64,000 bases of DNA from Massospora cicadina (taxonomy: Eukaryota > Entomophthoromycota > Entomophthoromycetes > Entomophthorales > Entomophthoraceae), in contig JAKSZP010005260.1 of NCBI GenBank assembly GCA_022478985.1, positions 186,001 through 250,000 on the forward strand, given 5' to 3'. Shown here piece by piece: positions 20,961 through 32,660 of this stretch. Every line of letters starts with the position of its first letter. Position 1 is the first letter of the stretch. A program made the translations under genes and the position numbers. Under the pieces are notes generated by a model, which did not search any database, was not told the DNA's origin, and saw only the letters and a list, made by a program, of their open reading frames with translations.

Positions 20961-21390
20961 CTTAAACTGTCATGAACAGATTTACACTGTGACTGAGTGG
21001 GCAACTTAGCGGTAATATAAACATATAAACAGCTCCAAGTATACATCCATGGGGTGAAATTACAAGTGGTAATGGATCATGCATCCTTGAGCTGGCTGCA
21101 GAATCTTTGGGAACCTGAAGGATGGCTTTCACGATGGGCATTTTAGCTCAAAGCTTATAATTTTGAGATAGTACACCGGCTGGGGGCAAAAAATAAGAAT
21201 GCAGACTTTATCTCATGTTTACCAACGGTCACCATTACATCAGATTTAGCTTACATCATGTATGAGAAGATAATTTCAGGCAAACTTCACGATGAACTGC
21301 CATATGTGATCAAGACGCTAGATGGGTTAGACGAGATACCATCTTGCGCAATGAAAAACTATATAAAAAGATTTGAGAAGCGACGCTGAG
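20961..21390 (+). pseudogene. Element E RNase H
   Basis: Broken frames: the Asp-rich start is eroded (MDFIVHLDKSFLAVGVVLF near 20860-20910). Then come FFSKSLNCHEQIYTVTEWAT (20950-21005), a tether-like stretch, and the tail FEIVHRLGAKNKNADFISCL, matching the usual Ala-Asp-x-Leu-Ser end of the gypsy RNase H. Confidence 0.75.
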
Positions 21391-22466
21391 TTTCCTGAAG
21401 CCCTCTATTAGGCCAGCAATTAATGTGGATGCCCATAAGGTGGTAGTCATGAAGGGTTGCGGAAATTTAGTTGGAGTTCTTGCGACCCCAAAACTATTGG
21501 GAGAGCATACATTATGACATGCTTAATATGGTTTTTTTGTTAGCATTGCCAAGTGGAGAAACCTTTCCACAAAAAAGACACCTTCAGCTAGTTAAGCCTC
21601 AGTTCGCATGGTATAATATTTTCCTTGATGTAGTGGGGCCTCTGCTGACTGGCGCGAACAGCTATATATATATGATAGTAGCCTTCAATTACTTAAAAGG
21701 TTTGTGGAAAAAAGAGCGATTAATTATTTAGGAGCTATCACCACTGCAAAAGTTTATCATGGAGTGTGTCATACAGAGAAATGGCTGTCCGCTTCTAATC
21801 CTCATGAACAATGGAACCAATTTCACGTTGCATGTCCTGCTCAAGTTGAACAAACTAATGGAAATCCGCAGGGTCTTGACTACACCCTACCACCCTGAAT
21901 CCTATGGAATGGTGGAATGGGTTAATGGAACATTGGTAAACATTCTCCACAAACTTGTAAAGGATCGCACCTCTTAGTGGAGTACACTCCTATCCACCGC
22001 CATCTTTAAGTATAATTTTAACTACCACTCGTCAACAGGCAAAAGTCCTTCCTAATTGCTTTAAGGTAGACATCTGGATTTGCCTGCTTGCTTTACTCCT
22101 GTGTGGAGGATACAGGCAGAGTAGAACCGCAGCATTATCTGACCAAATTAACAGACATTCTGATAAAACTACGAATAGAAGCTTATTCTACTAGCTTAGC
22201 TTAGAAGATTTGTGATCAGGCGGCTGACCAAAGTAGATGTAGAAGATTCCCACAGTTTGCTGTAGAATATCATGTCTTTTTTCACGAACAACATGGGTTT
22301 GGAAGAAAGAACAAGATCGCCATCATCTGGACTAGACTATTTGAGAAAATTAAGAAGACTGGTATTGATGCCTACACTATTATGGAACCCATGGGTGGTC
22401 GGAAGATCAATTGAGTTCACCATATCCCCTTTGGACATACAGGCAATAGGAACTTATCATCCAATC
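21391..22466 (+). pseudogene. Element E integrase
   Basis: The HHCC domain is mostly lost. The catalytic core is readable: QFAWYNIFLDVVGPLLTGA (first Asp, about 21605-21655), CPLLILMNNGTNFTLHV (second Asp replaced by Asn, about 21790), TPYHPESYGMVEWVNGTLVN (Glu kept, about 21885-21940). The C-terminal region after 22010 includes GRHLDLP and ends in an open stretch at 22272-22493. Element L carries the same Asp-to-Asn change at the second catalytic position. Confidence 0.85.
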
Positions 22467-22479
22467 AAGAGAGGGGCAA
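22467..22479 (+). promoter_or_regulatory. Element E polypurine tract
   Basis: AAGAGAGGGGCAA directly before the 3' LTR start TGTTGATTATTTG. Confidence 0.7.
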
Positions 22480-23248
22480 TGTTGATTATTTGATATGAAT
22501 AGACAATAAGCCATATAGCCAGTGGTTTATATTTTATAAATTGAGGTGAGCCTCAAGATTTGAGCAGTAGTTTATGTTGATGTGAAGTGAATGATTAAAG
22601 TATTAACAGTTTGGTGATTTAAGGAAATTCCGCTAAAGCCTCAATGATAGGAAAACCCTAAAAGTGTATGGTTCTAGAGTTACTAAGCTGCCGAGTCAAA
22701 ATTGAACAAAAATATTGAAAATTAAGAATTGAATGAGAGAATCAAAGGAGGGAGGTTTTTTGGGTGTAGAATGAAGGGAAAAGTTATCAGAAGTAGTATG
22801 CGGTTTCATATATATAATAAAGTAGTGTCTGTTGGAGCAATAGATTCATATTTATACGAAGATAACCCACAGCTATACCTCCTTATGCAGCATGCTGCTG
22901 ATGCCCCAACCCTTATTTTGTACTCCATGGTCTGCCAGATAAAGCGGGCGCTGGACAAAAGTTTCCCCAAAGCTTCCACACTTTCTGATATGGCTTCCTA
23001 GGCTGTTAGCTGAGGTGCCATAATAGGATTTTATTTCTAATAATCCCTTTGTTTGGCCCTTTTGCAGATAAAGATGCGTGGTGGCTCCATTTTTGGGTTG
23101 GTCACCACTAGTGCTAAAATATATTCATATTTATATATCATTATTATTACTAAGGATCAGTGATCTACATATCATCTTTCCATTGCTCAGTTGTGTAACA
23201 CCTTTGCAACCAACTTATTGGATTTAATCAATACCGCCAAAAGTAATA
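22480..23248 (+). repeat. Element E 3' LTR, interrupted
   Basis: TGTTGATTATTTGATATGAA to AAAAGTAATA. It matches 15619-16105 except for 22857-23122, a foreign insert, and one copy of its 13-bp flanking duplication. The final CA is mutated. Confidence 0.85.
22857..23122 (+). mobile_element. 5'-truncated K-family insertion with 13-bp target duplication
   Basis: 266 bp lying between two perfect copies of ATTCATATTTATA (22844-22856 and 23123-23135). Only one copy is expected from the partner LTR. Translation gives YEDNPQLYLLMQHAADAPTL, homologous to the 3' part of element K (INEENPHLDNLQPHAVDPPN near 54660-54720). The 3' end, GGTTGGTCACCACTAGTGCTAAAA, matches the end of K. Truncation at the 5' side, an A-rich 3' end and a long duplication are the classic marks of target-primed reverse transcription. 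Confidence 0.85.
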
Positions 23249-24150
23249 GCACTTTTGTCAGATTCATAATCAACTTTAGGTGGCATCAGTGAAATTCAAG
23301 CCCCTTAAGTTCTCATCTGTTCATCCAGAAATGGAATACTTGGTGCATAAAGTCACTAAGAGAGGAACCAAACTTTTTTTACAACAAAGTCGGTGCAATA
23401 GAAATATGACACCACCCCAGAGTATTAGGAATATACAGTTATTTCTAGTTTGGTGGGGTATTTTAGGCAATTTATCCAATGATTTCTGACTTTCCAAACC
23501 TCTGGTGTACCTACTACTTAAGAATATCCCTTTGAAAAATTCAGAGCTTACCAGGTCTTTAATCTCTTTCTTACGGCCCTCATCACCCAGCCAGTTCTTT
23601 TTGTCCAAATTTCATATAGCCCTTCATAATACTCACTGATACCAGTGACTTGGCCGTGGGGTCTATCCTGGCCCAACTAGATAAGCATCAAGTGGGTTGA
23701 CATATGACTTAATTTAGCAAAAAAGTATAAAGGCTTAACAGAACTACAGTTTCACTGAGTGGAAGCGTTGGCTGTAAACTCGCGGTCAAGCACTTTTGGC
23801 CCCACTTATATGGTAAACATCTTAATCTTGTCAAAACCACGCATCACTAAACTGGCATAACAAATGAATATTTTTGAAGGTCAATTGGCTAAGTGGGCTT
23901 TACAGATATGAATTTATGCTTTACAATCACAAACCATGCTGTAACAACCCATTAAGATGTGGATAGGTTTATGAGGATGCTGACCTTGGCAGTATTGGTG
24001 CTGAATGAAGATAGCATATACAATATAATTAGTTAAATGGATCATTGTGTATGGAAACCCCAAAAAACTTTGGCGACACAAGAAACAATGTTCAAGAACA
24101 ACAGATATAGGATGGTTTTCTGTATAATTTAATTGACATGACGTGGCTAC
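23249..24150 (+). pseudogene. Element F RT C-terminal part and RNase H (continuation)
   Basis: Continues 14521-15618. VASVKFKPLKFSSVHPEMEY and LVHKVTKRG (23280-23370) match the RT thumb start. SIRNIQLFLVWWGILGNLSN (23420-23480) is the connection. In shifted frames TDTSDLAVGSILAQLDKHQV (23630-23700) is RNase H with TDAS as TDTS, then VEALAVNSRSSTF. Stops are frequent, but order is fully preserved, which proves that E split this gene. Confidence 0.85.
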
Positions 24151-25170
24151 TTTAAGTGCAGCCCTTCATCTTGAACTGAACTCATCCTCAGAGTGCATTG
24201 AAATGTAGGACTTCTAGAAGTTAAGAAAACCTTTTAGAGGCTGATAAAACATTGCTTTTAGGACCAAAATGCTTGAAACTATACAGGAAATATTTGTCGC
24301 CTGCTTAACGTGCAAAACTAAGGATCAGTCAAGCCCTCGTTGTACGCATGAGGTTGTAGCTCCTTATTTTCTGTTTAGTATCATTATTGTGGATATTGTA
24401 AGGCCACTATACACAAGCCTCCATGATCATTGCTTTATAAGACTCTCTAAAAAAGTCACCAAATGGGTCAAATCCTCTAAATTTCTGCAACTAGTGCTAA
24501 GGCCAACGCCTTAATTCTGTTCACTCCATTTTCACCCAACATATGGCCAAAGTTTTTGCACTTGGATTAAGGGTTGAAAATTAAGTCCCAAATTGCTAAA
24601 GATCTACATTCTTTAATTTATACTAACTAGCTCTTCACTTCTCTCTATAACCCTTCTAGTAACAAGGAATCTTTTTTGTAAATGATACTTTAGTTTATTA
24701 TTAAAAATAAGATGTCCGCCTTAGTCGCATGCAATGGAACCATTAGATACCATCCACTTTATTAGCTTTTTAATGAGCTAAAAAGGGTAATTTAAATATC
24801 TTTACAGGCTCTTTACATAAGAGAGCTCTGAAACCCTAGTAGTGACCAGCTCTCATGGGACTCCAACACTCCCAAGACTTCAGAGCTACCTATGAGGCGC
24901 TAGCTAATAATAATTATTAGGATATAAGCACTCGCCACTCAAAAGAGCGTCTTGAAGTCAACAAAGGAGACTATACAATCAATTCTAGATGATCAACTCT
25001 TCCAACATTTGATATTGAGGATTTTTTGCTGTATTACCATCATCGCCCTGTTGGGCGACCTAACAAATTGGACACATCCTGGTTGAGGCCCTATTATGCA
25101 CTATATAGCTGGTTTTAAATATTTAATCTCTGCTGTTGACCAAAGCACTGTAGTTAATTAAGTTCACACT
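24151..25170 (+). pseudogene. Element F integrase
   Basis: The Cys pair of the zinc domain survives in IFVACLTCKTKDQSSPRC (24290-24345). The first Asp strand reads SIIIVDIVRPLYTSLHDH (24380-24430), followed by KKVTKWVKSSKF. The second Asp and the Glu regions are eroded. The C-terminal barrel is clear near 25015-25110: FDIEDFLLYYHHRPVGRPNK then LDTSWLRPYYALY, the GRPNKL-type start seen in integrase C-termini of this group. No chromodomain is visible. Confidence 0.78.
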
Positions 25171-25543
25171 AAGTTTTGTGCCCCTATGTCCCTGTCAGAT
25201 ATTAGAATATTGGACATGATGAGAAGGTTATTAAGCATATGACTCCCACAAAAATTGATGATTAGACCAGAAAGGGGGTCAAGAAGTCACATCAATCATC
25301 ATACAGAAAAACTGAAAGTCAGTGAGGCTAAAATCATTACTAGGAAAATTCTGAAGGAATGATTTGAGTCCAAAATACCCCAAGGTGAAATTCTGCCTAA
25401 TTGGAATAAAGTATCGTTAATATGTCTAGTGACCATTACACTAGGTGGCACTTGAGGCATTAAATCAAGTTAACCCCACAAAAGAACAAAAATCAAGGTG
25501 ATGCCCAACGATTGACCTAAATGATATTAAGTCTCATATAATT
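25171..25543 (+). other. Element F 3' region, unassigned
   Basis: Lys-rich broken frames (about 25250-25330) could be the basic integrase tail. I could not place a polypurine tract or LTR start with confidence. Confidence 0.3.
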
Positions 25544-25699
25544 TTTTACATTTAACATTTTTTGTCTTATCATAAATATGATACAAAAGCATTTTACAAT
25601 CTGGATTAATCGCCTGACCAAAAGCATTTCATCCAGATTCTCCCTCAATTAATTATATTAGTCATTTCCATTTATGAGGTTTTATTGTTAAATGTAAAA
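25544..25699. repeat. Candidate MITE-like inverted-repeat element
   Basis: 156 bp flanked by exact 14-bp inverted ends TTTTACATTTAACA (25544-25557) and TGTTAAATGTAAAA (25686-25699). An inner pair ATCTGGAT/ATCCAGAT is also present. No clean flanking duplication is visible, and the AT-rich context makes chance pairing possible. Confidence 0.3.
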
Positions 25700-25794
25700 C
25701 ATATAAATCCTATCCTATACTACTAAAGCGTTATATCATTCATTCAATATTTTTTGTAGTTAAATTCAATAATTCCATTTAGTTATACATGGCA

Positions 25795-25841
25795 TAGGAT
25801 GGATACTCTACTTGATCCCTTCAAGTAGAGTATCCATCCTA
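25795..25841. repeat. Perfect short palindrome (21-bp arms, 5-bp loop)
   Basis: TAGGATGGATACTCTACTTGA and its exact reverse complement are separated by TCCCT. The stem is not T-tailed, so there is no reason to call a terminator in a eukaryotic context. Confidence 0.85.
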
Positions 25842-26600
25842 AAAATAAACAATTTATTTGTCATAGGTCTCAGAATGCTTCGAGATTTTACTGTCAATCT
25901 TTTTGGCACAGCACCATTGAGCTCTAAGATGGAAGCCCAACAGTCCCCCTATGACAGGATCTTGGCTGTCATCATTTGTACTAAAGAACGGTTTAGAAAT
26001 TCTGAAGATCAGATCAAAAAACTATTTGGCCATTCTCCTCTAGAATAGAGCTTCAGGAATCGGATTGATTGTCACTTGTGAGGCCTCTATATTTTATTGG
26101 GCAATGATTATAAAAGGTGTTTTAAAAAACGATACTTTATAAACTTTCTACCAATATCAAGTATTGCAACCAGAAAATTCCTAAATAATGGGAAGACAAC
26201 AAATCAGAAGACTTTTCAGAAATAGCTTTAGATTGGCCTCATTACAGGATGAGGAGTGAAGACCCTGAACAAGAAGGACGCAGGCGCCCTATCTGCCACA
26301 GAGGACCGAGCCATCTTATAAATATTGATCACTTTTAGCTAATAGGATCTTGCATATTTTTTCCGTCATATCCTTACTTATTTTATGTCTCTTTGCATAG
26401 TTACAAAAAAATCATGAAACTCAAGATAGTTGCCAACAATTGGACCCTGCACAAGCAGAAAGTGCCTTGCCATTGCCTCTCTGAAAACATTTTTCTCTTC
26501 AGTGCTATCCCATGGAACTTAAATACTTCCTTTTCCTGATGCTTTGGGCAGCCAAAAAGTTTTAAGATCCGCTTTCTCCTTGTGAGAAAGCCATAAATAA
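25842..26600 (+). pseudogene. Old retroelement relic X', plus strand
   Basis: Includes a 78-codon ORF (from 25812, starting inside the palindrome) with SPYDRILAVIICTKERFRNS, plausibly Gag-like. Homologous in inverted orientation to 29230-29960: both carry GGATGTAGAGTGAAGATCCTG-like and GGCGCCCTAGCTGCCACAG-like segments, and GATAGTTGCCAACA followed by TGGACCCTGCA. The family is not identified. Confidence 0.35.
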
Positions 26601-27079
26601 CCTTGCTATATTAAACATCAAGAAATGCATGTACCGAGTAGGTATAGGTTTCCTCTGTATAGTGAATAATGGCGTTGTACTCCTATAGAGATTGGGTAAC
26701 TAACATCAGCTCATAACTAAGGCTATCTAGGGTTATAGATAAGGCATTTAATTTATCTACTTGATTTAAGGATAAGCACATAGTAATCCTGAAGGATAAA
26801 ATCTACTAAGGAACATTGATAATATCTCTTATGTAGTGTGGAAGATTGGTCACTAATTTTATTTTCATTAAACTAATAGAGATACGTTTATTGGAGACAT
26901 ACCGTCAATTATGGGTATACAGTGCCTTTATGGAACTTGACTGCATTCCAAGTAACCAGCTATAGAATTATGGAGGTAAGGTGAGAAACATGAACGACTC
27001 ATCAGATTATTAGACTGTATCAAACTGTATATTATCATAATTATTTAGCTCAATATCTCAGGGTTCTATAGAGACAACC
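26601..27079. other. Unassigned relic sequence
   Basis: No supported frame. Weak similarity in inverted orientation to about 28800-29230 suggests the X/X' duplication continues here. Confidence 0.25.
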
Positions 27080-28420
27080 TCCTTGGATATTGGATTTAGC
27101 TAGAGGAATAATAGATGGAACGTTGGCACAAAGAGCTTCTTTCTTCATGATAACTTCCCTTTTTTTAACAACTCGCGTTCTGCCTCTTCTGCACATCACA
27201 TGTAGCTATCTTCTTTGTGTGTGCTGACGGTCCTGCTGTAGGAACATATATGCACATTCTTCTCCTTGGCCTTTAAGGCGTGTACTCTAGGTATAGGAGG
27301 TATCCCAAACTAAGGTTGTGATCTTATTAAAGTTGGACGCTGTGATAAAGTTAAAGCCTCCTTGATTTCATAGATACATGTAAAGTCTCATTTGAGGCCT
27401 ATCATGTAAAGATGAACTGTAGACTAAGACTTAATGGTGGAGATGATGATGATGAAGGCGTTGTCTAAGTAAACACAATTTGTAGTAACTAAAGCTAGCG
27501 TTAGCATAAAAATTATGTGAGATATTGATAGTCTTTTACTTTTGTTGATGAAAGTAGCCATGAAAGCTCGCTCTTTTTTAGAAGAGTCTGGTCACTACCA
27601 AACTATTGTACTAGAAGGGTTTAACCTGAGACCAGGCTGGAATTCACATAGGTGGGGGTCATAATCTCTCAGTATTCCATAGAAAGACAGTTGTGAATAT
27701 GTTTCACTTTCTGCCAATTGGTGGATTATTAATAGTGCTATCTTATGCTTATAAAAGTTATACAATGCTTTCTTGATTAGTAACAATTTTTTTGAAAAAT
27801 GGGTAAGAAAGGGGAGACTGATGGTTTAGAGAGGGCATTGATGCTAAACTCAATGACGTGACTTGGATTAGTAGATACTGATTTGGTATATTCCCAAGGG
27901 CTAGTTGGACAATTTGTTTTTATATATTTTCCAGTTCATCTTTTAGTTTGTTCTATCATCAGTTAAGATTGCTGGCGTTGGTTTTTTGGTTCATTTGAAA
28001 ATTTAGGCTTAGAACCTCAGACTCATAATGGTTGACCCAATCCTCTAGGGTAGCGTAATTATGTTCTATATCTCCAAACCATTTCTTGTTAATCACATAA
28101 ATTCTTAAACATTGTTAATTTTGCAATATAAATCTCCTAAGTTAATAACAGGATCAACTGGGATACCATCAGGAAAAAATACTATCCTTGTGTAATTTCC
28201 TTGATTTGTTTCTGAATGTTTTCCAATTTTTATGAGAATCTTGCCTAATATAGGATTTATAATCTGAGTACAAATAGCCCAGGGAGCCAGGTAGCCCCCT
28301 GAAGCCTCGTAAGTTCAGCTCCAAAAAGACAATTGAGTTTTCTAAAAACTTTGGGCCTTGGGGCCCCTCAGGGCCATCATTTCCTGTGGGACATTATGCC
28401 CTCAGAGAATTTAGTAGCCT
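27080..28420 (-). pseudogene. Element N Gag relic with Gly-Pro segment (minus strand)
   Basis: Reading right to left, about 28390-28290 encodes GNDGPEGPQGPKFLE and then LNLRGFRGLPGSLGYLYSDY, a short collagen-like Gly-x-y patch. WFGDIEHNYATLEDWVNHYE (about 28070) and the open part 27786-27595 (QLSFYGILRDYDPHLCEFQP) follow. The distal part 27790-27080 is homologous to 11658-12430 and includes ALKAKEK with Cys/His residues. The order Gly-Pro patch, helical region, zinc-knuckle-like region fits Gag. Element G has the same patch. Confidence 0.45.
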
Positions 28421-29229
28421 AAGCACTCATGCATTTTAGTTTTTAGTTATTCAAGCAACGCTTCTATTTGGTATAAGCGTCGCATTAATTTTAGTTAAAA
28501 AAACCTGGTCCTGGCGAAAACTTGTGAAGTGGCGGGATGCATATATCCTCATACTTCAGATATCACACTTTGTAATTGTAGAGGAGGATGGTCTTCATGT
28601 AGCCAGAAATTACAAAGTCCAGCAAGAAATTAGATTCTAAGAATTGTTGATAATTTTAATAATTTTCCTATTTGATTCACAAGTACCCCAAACATAAGTG
28701 GAAGTGGCCTTATATAACCACAAAATTAAAATTGAGTCCCTGCATTTAATCCTATCTGGCGTAACATATCATGATGGTGTAGTCCTACTATCTGAGGGAA
28801 GATACAGGGCAAGATGTTTGAACTGGAATAGATAAGGTTCTGAACCACTGAATAGCTCATTGATTGACAAGGTAGCTGAACCGTAGGGTCTCCACATATG
28901 AGATTGGACAGCAGTAGCCTATAAAACCTTTATGAATTTCAGTGGAATAGACATCAACTAGGAGATTTTATATGAGGATGATTATACTGTCAACTTGATA
29001 AAACTGACTACAATTAGGCATGTGTGATTATATTGGAAGGTAGCCCATAATAATAGGCTCTCTGGTTTTAAAGCTTTTTCCTAGATTCTAGAAGTACTAA
29101 AATGTTTTTGTTTGCTCCTACCCCTTGTTAAAGAGAGGGTATTTGTTAAAATAGCTATCTTCCATGGGTTTTAATTGATATTTTATATCAAAGAAAATTA
29201 AAGCCTTCTGTAGCGAGGACCTTTTTTGC
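28421..29229. other. Unassigned relic sequence
   Basis: Broken frames only. On the minus strand TEIHKGFIGYCCPISYVETL near 28880-28950 is readable but not recognised. Confidence 0.25.
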
Positions 29230-29960
29230 AGCATTTTAGCAGGGAGAAATCTGGATCTTGATTTTTCATTTAACAGGAGCAGAAAGTGTTGGAAGTCAAA
29301 AATTCCTTAGGGATGGCACTAAAGTGCAAAATGGCTGTAGAGATGCAATGTCAATGCACTTTTGCTTCTGCAGGGTCCAGTATGTTGGCAACTATCCTTA
29401 ACTTATGATAGTTTGATTTTGACTATGCTAAGGGATGTAAAATAAGTATAAAAGTGATGGGAATAAATTCACAATAAAATAATATAATTTAAAGTTCTTT
29501 ATAATCATAAGATGTGGCAGTGCCCTGTGGCAGCTAGGGCGCCTAGTTCTTCCTCATTCAGGATCTTCACTCTACATCCAATAATTTGGTCAAGCCATGA
29601 TCATCTTTTTTGAAAGGCTTCTGGATTGTTGTACTCCAACTATTCTTTGGCTTTAAGGCTTTAATCTTGGATACTAGGACAGGGTTGCATCAGGTGATAA
29701 TTCTTAAACACCCTTCAAAATCCTTGACCAATTAAGGGCAGGGGTCTAGTAAGCATAATTTATCCAATATTGAAGGTTTGATCTTTGAGGGAACTTTTGT
29801 ATGGTTTGTCATTCTATAGCTTATATTTTCAGAACGCTTTTCATGTTACCGCTGACACTTGAAACATTGGTGTTAAATATATACTTTTTATCACTTTTCT
29901 TGTAAGGCAAGTCTTAAGCCAGATAAATCTTTGATTTAGATACAACTTTAGAACTTTGAA
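29230..29960 (-). pseudogene. Old retroelement relic X, minus strand
   Basis: Inverted homologue of 25842-26600. Minus-strand reading includes SKIKALKPKNSWSTTIQKPF and KKDDHGLTKLLDVE. Unassigned; most likely an N-terminal Gag or leader region of element N, because it lies upstream of that Gag in the same orientation. Confidence 0.3.
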
Positions 29961-31290
29961 ATTATTTCATTAATATATTAACAAACAAATCTGCTTTCAT
30001 TATAATAAATCTTTTTTTCTTTATATGGATAGTTCATGTCTTATAGTTCTATCTAATACAAAGCTTATATACTAGCACACTTGTCCAATACTAAGAAAGT
30101 ACTTAACAAAGTCTGCCTCTCACTCTTTGATATCTATGAGTTTTATAACTCAGCTATTTCTTCTGAAAGTAAAGTCTAGTAGCCCTATCTAGTTTCTTGT
30201 GATATCCCTTACTGTAGTAGTTCATAGTGTTAAGCCATATGCTTCAGAAGGCTTGGCACTCTGGTATCAATTTATTCATGCATCAGTTTCTTGATTGAAG
30301 TCTATACAGTATCCTCTAAGTTTAGGTCAAAACAGAGTGTGATAAACGAAGTCATTAAACTAACCATAGATGTATAATATGTATTATACTATCAAAATAG
30401 ATTATTTTAAATCTATGATAAACTAAGAATCTATATATATTTTTAAAAAGAATATTATAAACTAAGAATTCTAAAAAGGTTTTCAGGGCCGTCAAAAAAG
30501 CTTTCAGTATATTGTTTGGCTTAAGAGGCTCATAATTTTGGGACTTATGCATTGACAAAAATTTAGTATTCAAGTGCAGCAAAAAACTTTAGTTAGTTTA
30601 TCACCAGGTTTTAAATTAGATAAGCATTGTATTTATTTAGTTGTAAATAATAGTGAGGATTATATTCAAATCTAATAAAAAAATTAATGATTACTTGGAC
30701 AAAATGACAGCTGGGTTGATGGTCTGAGTTTTAAAATCAAGAAAAGGTTAATATATAGTTTTTAGCTTTTGGATATTTTGATTTTATGCTAGATTCTGAG
30801 CGTGAATACTTACTATTTTTTTAGTTTAATCTAAAATACAATTTTGATAGCATAGAATTTGCTTTAAAGGCTCTTCAGTCCAAAAAATTATTACACGGGA
30901 TGTTGTTGGAGATCTTTTCTATTTGATTATTAAAGCGTTGCCCTTTTATGAAAATCTATAATCTTGTTACAGAGCATGTCTAAATAATGTGGTATATTAT
31001 CAAAATCAAAATAAAGATATAGATAAGCGCGATAATAAACTGTTAATATAACCTTCAACAATGGTAGCCCTATCTTACATCGTCTAAGAGATATATAAAG
31101 TATCAAAATTTCAACATTATTAAGCTAAATACCACTAACTTTATTGAAATAATGTTCTGCTATACTTTACTATAATGGCCATTTTTAATCAATTGGCTTC
31201 TGGATTACCCTGATGACAAGAAATTTTGTGAAATCTTATTTTAATTGCCAGTTCTTTAGAAGCTAAACATTATAAGTCAATTTAGCTCCA
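29961..31290. other. AT-rich stretch without genes
   Basis: Very AT-rich, with short motifs such as ATAAACTAAGAAT repeated around 30400-30470. A 75-codon minus-strand ORF (30355-30582) is Ile/Leu/Phe-rich as expected from AT-rich DNA and has no motif. This may hold the 3' LTR of element G, but I could not define its ends. Confidence 0.35.
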
Positions 31291-32660
31291 AAGTTTGTCT
31301 TAATGGAACATTTACACGCCAGGATCTTTGCACTTTGGCTTATTGAGAATGTGACAGTGTGTTAAAAAACATAGTTTATTTTTTAAACAATTTATTATTA
31401 ATAGTTGTTTCACGGACATGTTTGCGGTGTGGGTAACACCCCTCACGATTGTTAGGATCTTCCTAAAATCTTGGAGGAGCTGAAACCTTTGAGCGAGGAT
31501 GGGAGGCTTTATTGTGACTTTCCCTTTTGGCTTTCTGTGTCTCTTCAGCCCTTTGATTCCCTTGGGGCAATGGTCCAATCCAAGGTTTTATCAATTGGCA
31601 TTCTCTGAATTTTGGAGGGAGTTTTAAGTGGAATTTGTTCTTCTTTTGAACAAATTCAAATTTAAAATTTTCTGATACTATACCCCTCTAGGTCTTGGCG
31701 ATGGAACATAGCTTTGGTGAAATCTTCTAAGGACCTGATTAACAGCTGTATACATTTTAATGAAAGTGGTAAAATAGTCTGACCCACGGACGTGTAACAC
31801 CCTATAGGGGCCAAATCATAGCACATCTAATTTTTGGGATCTTCCTCCAGGGATATGATGCTAAAATATAAAAGGTCTCCCAATTAATAATTGTTCATAT
31901 GAGGCTTAATGGAAGCCGCTTGTTTCACCTCTCTTTGTAACAGTTTTGAGAGATCTAAATACTAGGGCTTGTAACCTAAATGTTTACTCTGCTAATTTCT
32001 AAATGTCTAAGTCAGCGGTTTCTAGAAATGAGATCTCCACTATAGGATGAACGCTGGAGGTTATAACGGGATCCCATCTATATAGAGCTTTAAAATAGAG
32101 ACTTCTGAATTTTTCAATTTAGCTCACTTAGTAAGCCATCAGAGCTCCTGGGAGGTACTCATTCCATTTACTTTAAGTCAGTTTCTTCCATCTTTCACAG
32201 TATGTAGATGAGAGTGCCATTAACTCGTTCCATGTAACCATTGCTTTCTGGATTTTAGAGAATAGTGAAGGCCATATAAGTTCCCATCAACGCATTAAGT
32301 TTGGTCACAACTATCGATATGAAATTTCTTCCTTTATGAGACAGTAGGACTTTTGGGCTACCATGCCAAGTGAAGATGTGCTTGGCCAGGAAGGAGGAGG
32401 TGTCTTTAGCCATAGAAGAGACCACAGAAATGGCCTCACCCACTTCATGAAATGTTTAATGGCGAAGATAATGTAGCGGTGTCCATATAAGTCTGTAGGT
32501 AGTGGTCTAATTACATCTATACGCATATTTGAAAAAGGAGATGCCAGTCCAACAACGTTGTGTGGAAAATTGGGTCTAGCAGGATTTCATTTAACATATA
32601 CAAATGATAGTCAAGGACATTGTGGATGAAATCAATCTGTAATATCAGAAGCATTGATCC
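31291..32660 (-). pseudogene. Element G integrase
   Basis: Minus strand. First Asp in MRIDVIRPLPTDLYGHRYII (about 32526-32470), then HFMKWV. Second catalytic position is KVLLSHKGRNFISIV, where Asp is His (about 32370-32320). Glu is kept in ESNGYMERVNGTLIYIL (about 32250-32200). The C-terminal tail 31580-31312 reads PPKFRECQLI, WIGPLPQGNQRAEETQKAK and is homologous to the tail of element M at 38.5 kb. The zinc domain is eroded. Confidence 0.82.

Larger units (their letters stand above)
15619..23248 (+). mobile_element. Element E: complete decayed Ty3/gypsy element, nested in F
   Basis: Plus-strand element with LTRs 15619-16105 and 22480-23248, PBS at 16107, gag with CCHC, protease DTGA, RT, RNase H, integrase and a polypurine tract just before the 3' LTR. 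Flanks GCTCT (15614-15618) and GCACT (23249-23253) fit a 5-bp target duplication with one change. The element F RT rejoins exactly across it. No chromodomain was seen. The 3' LTR is longer only because of a 266-bp insertion plus its 13-bp duplication. Confidence 0.9.

Noticed and set aside
30355..30582. 75-codon hydrophobic minus-strand ORF as a small membrane protein
   Set aside because: Ile/Leu/Phe/Tyr richness follows from the AT-rich DNA; no start context, homologue or neighbour supports it.
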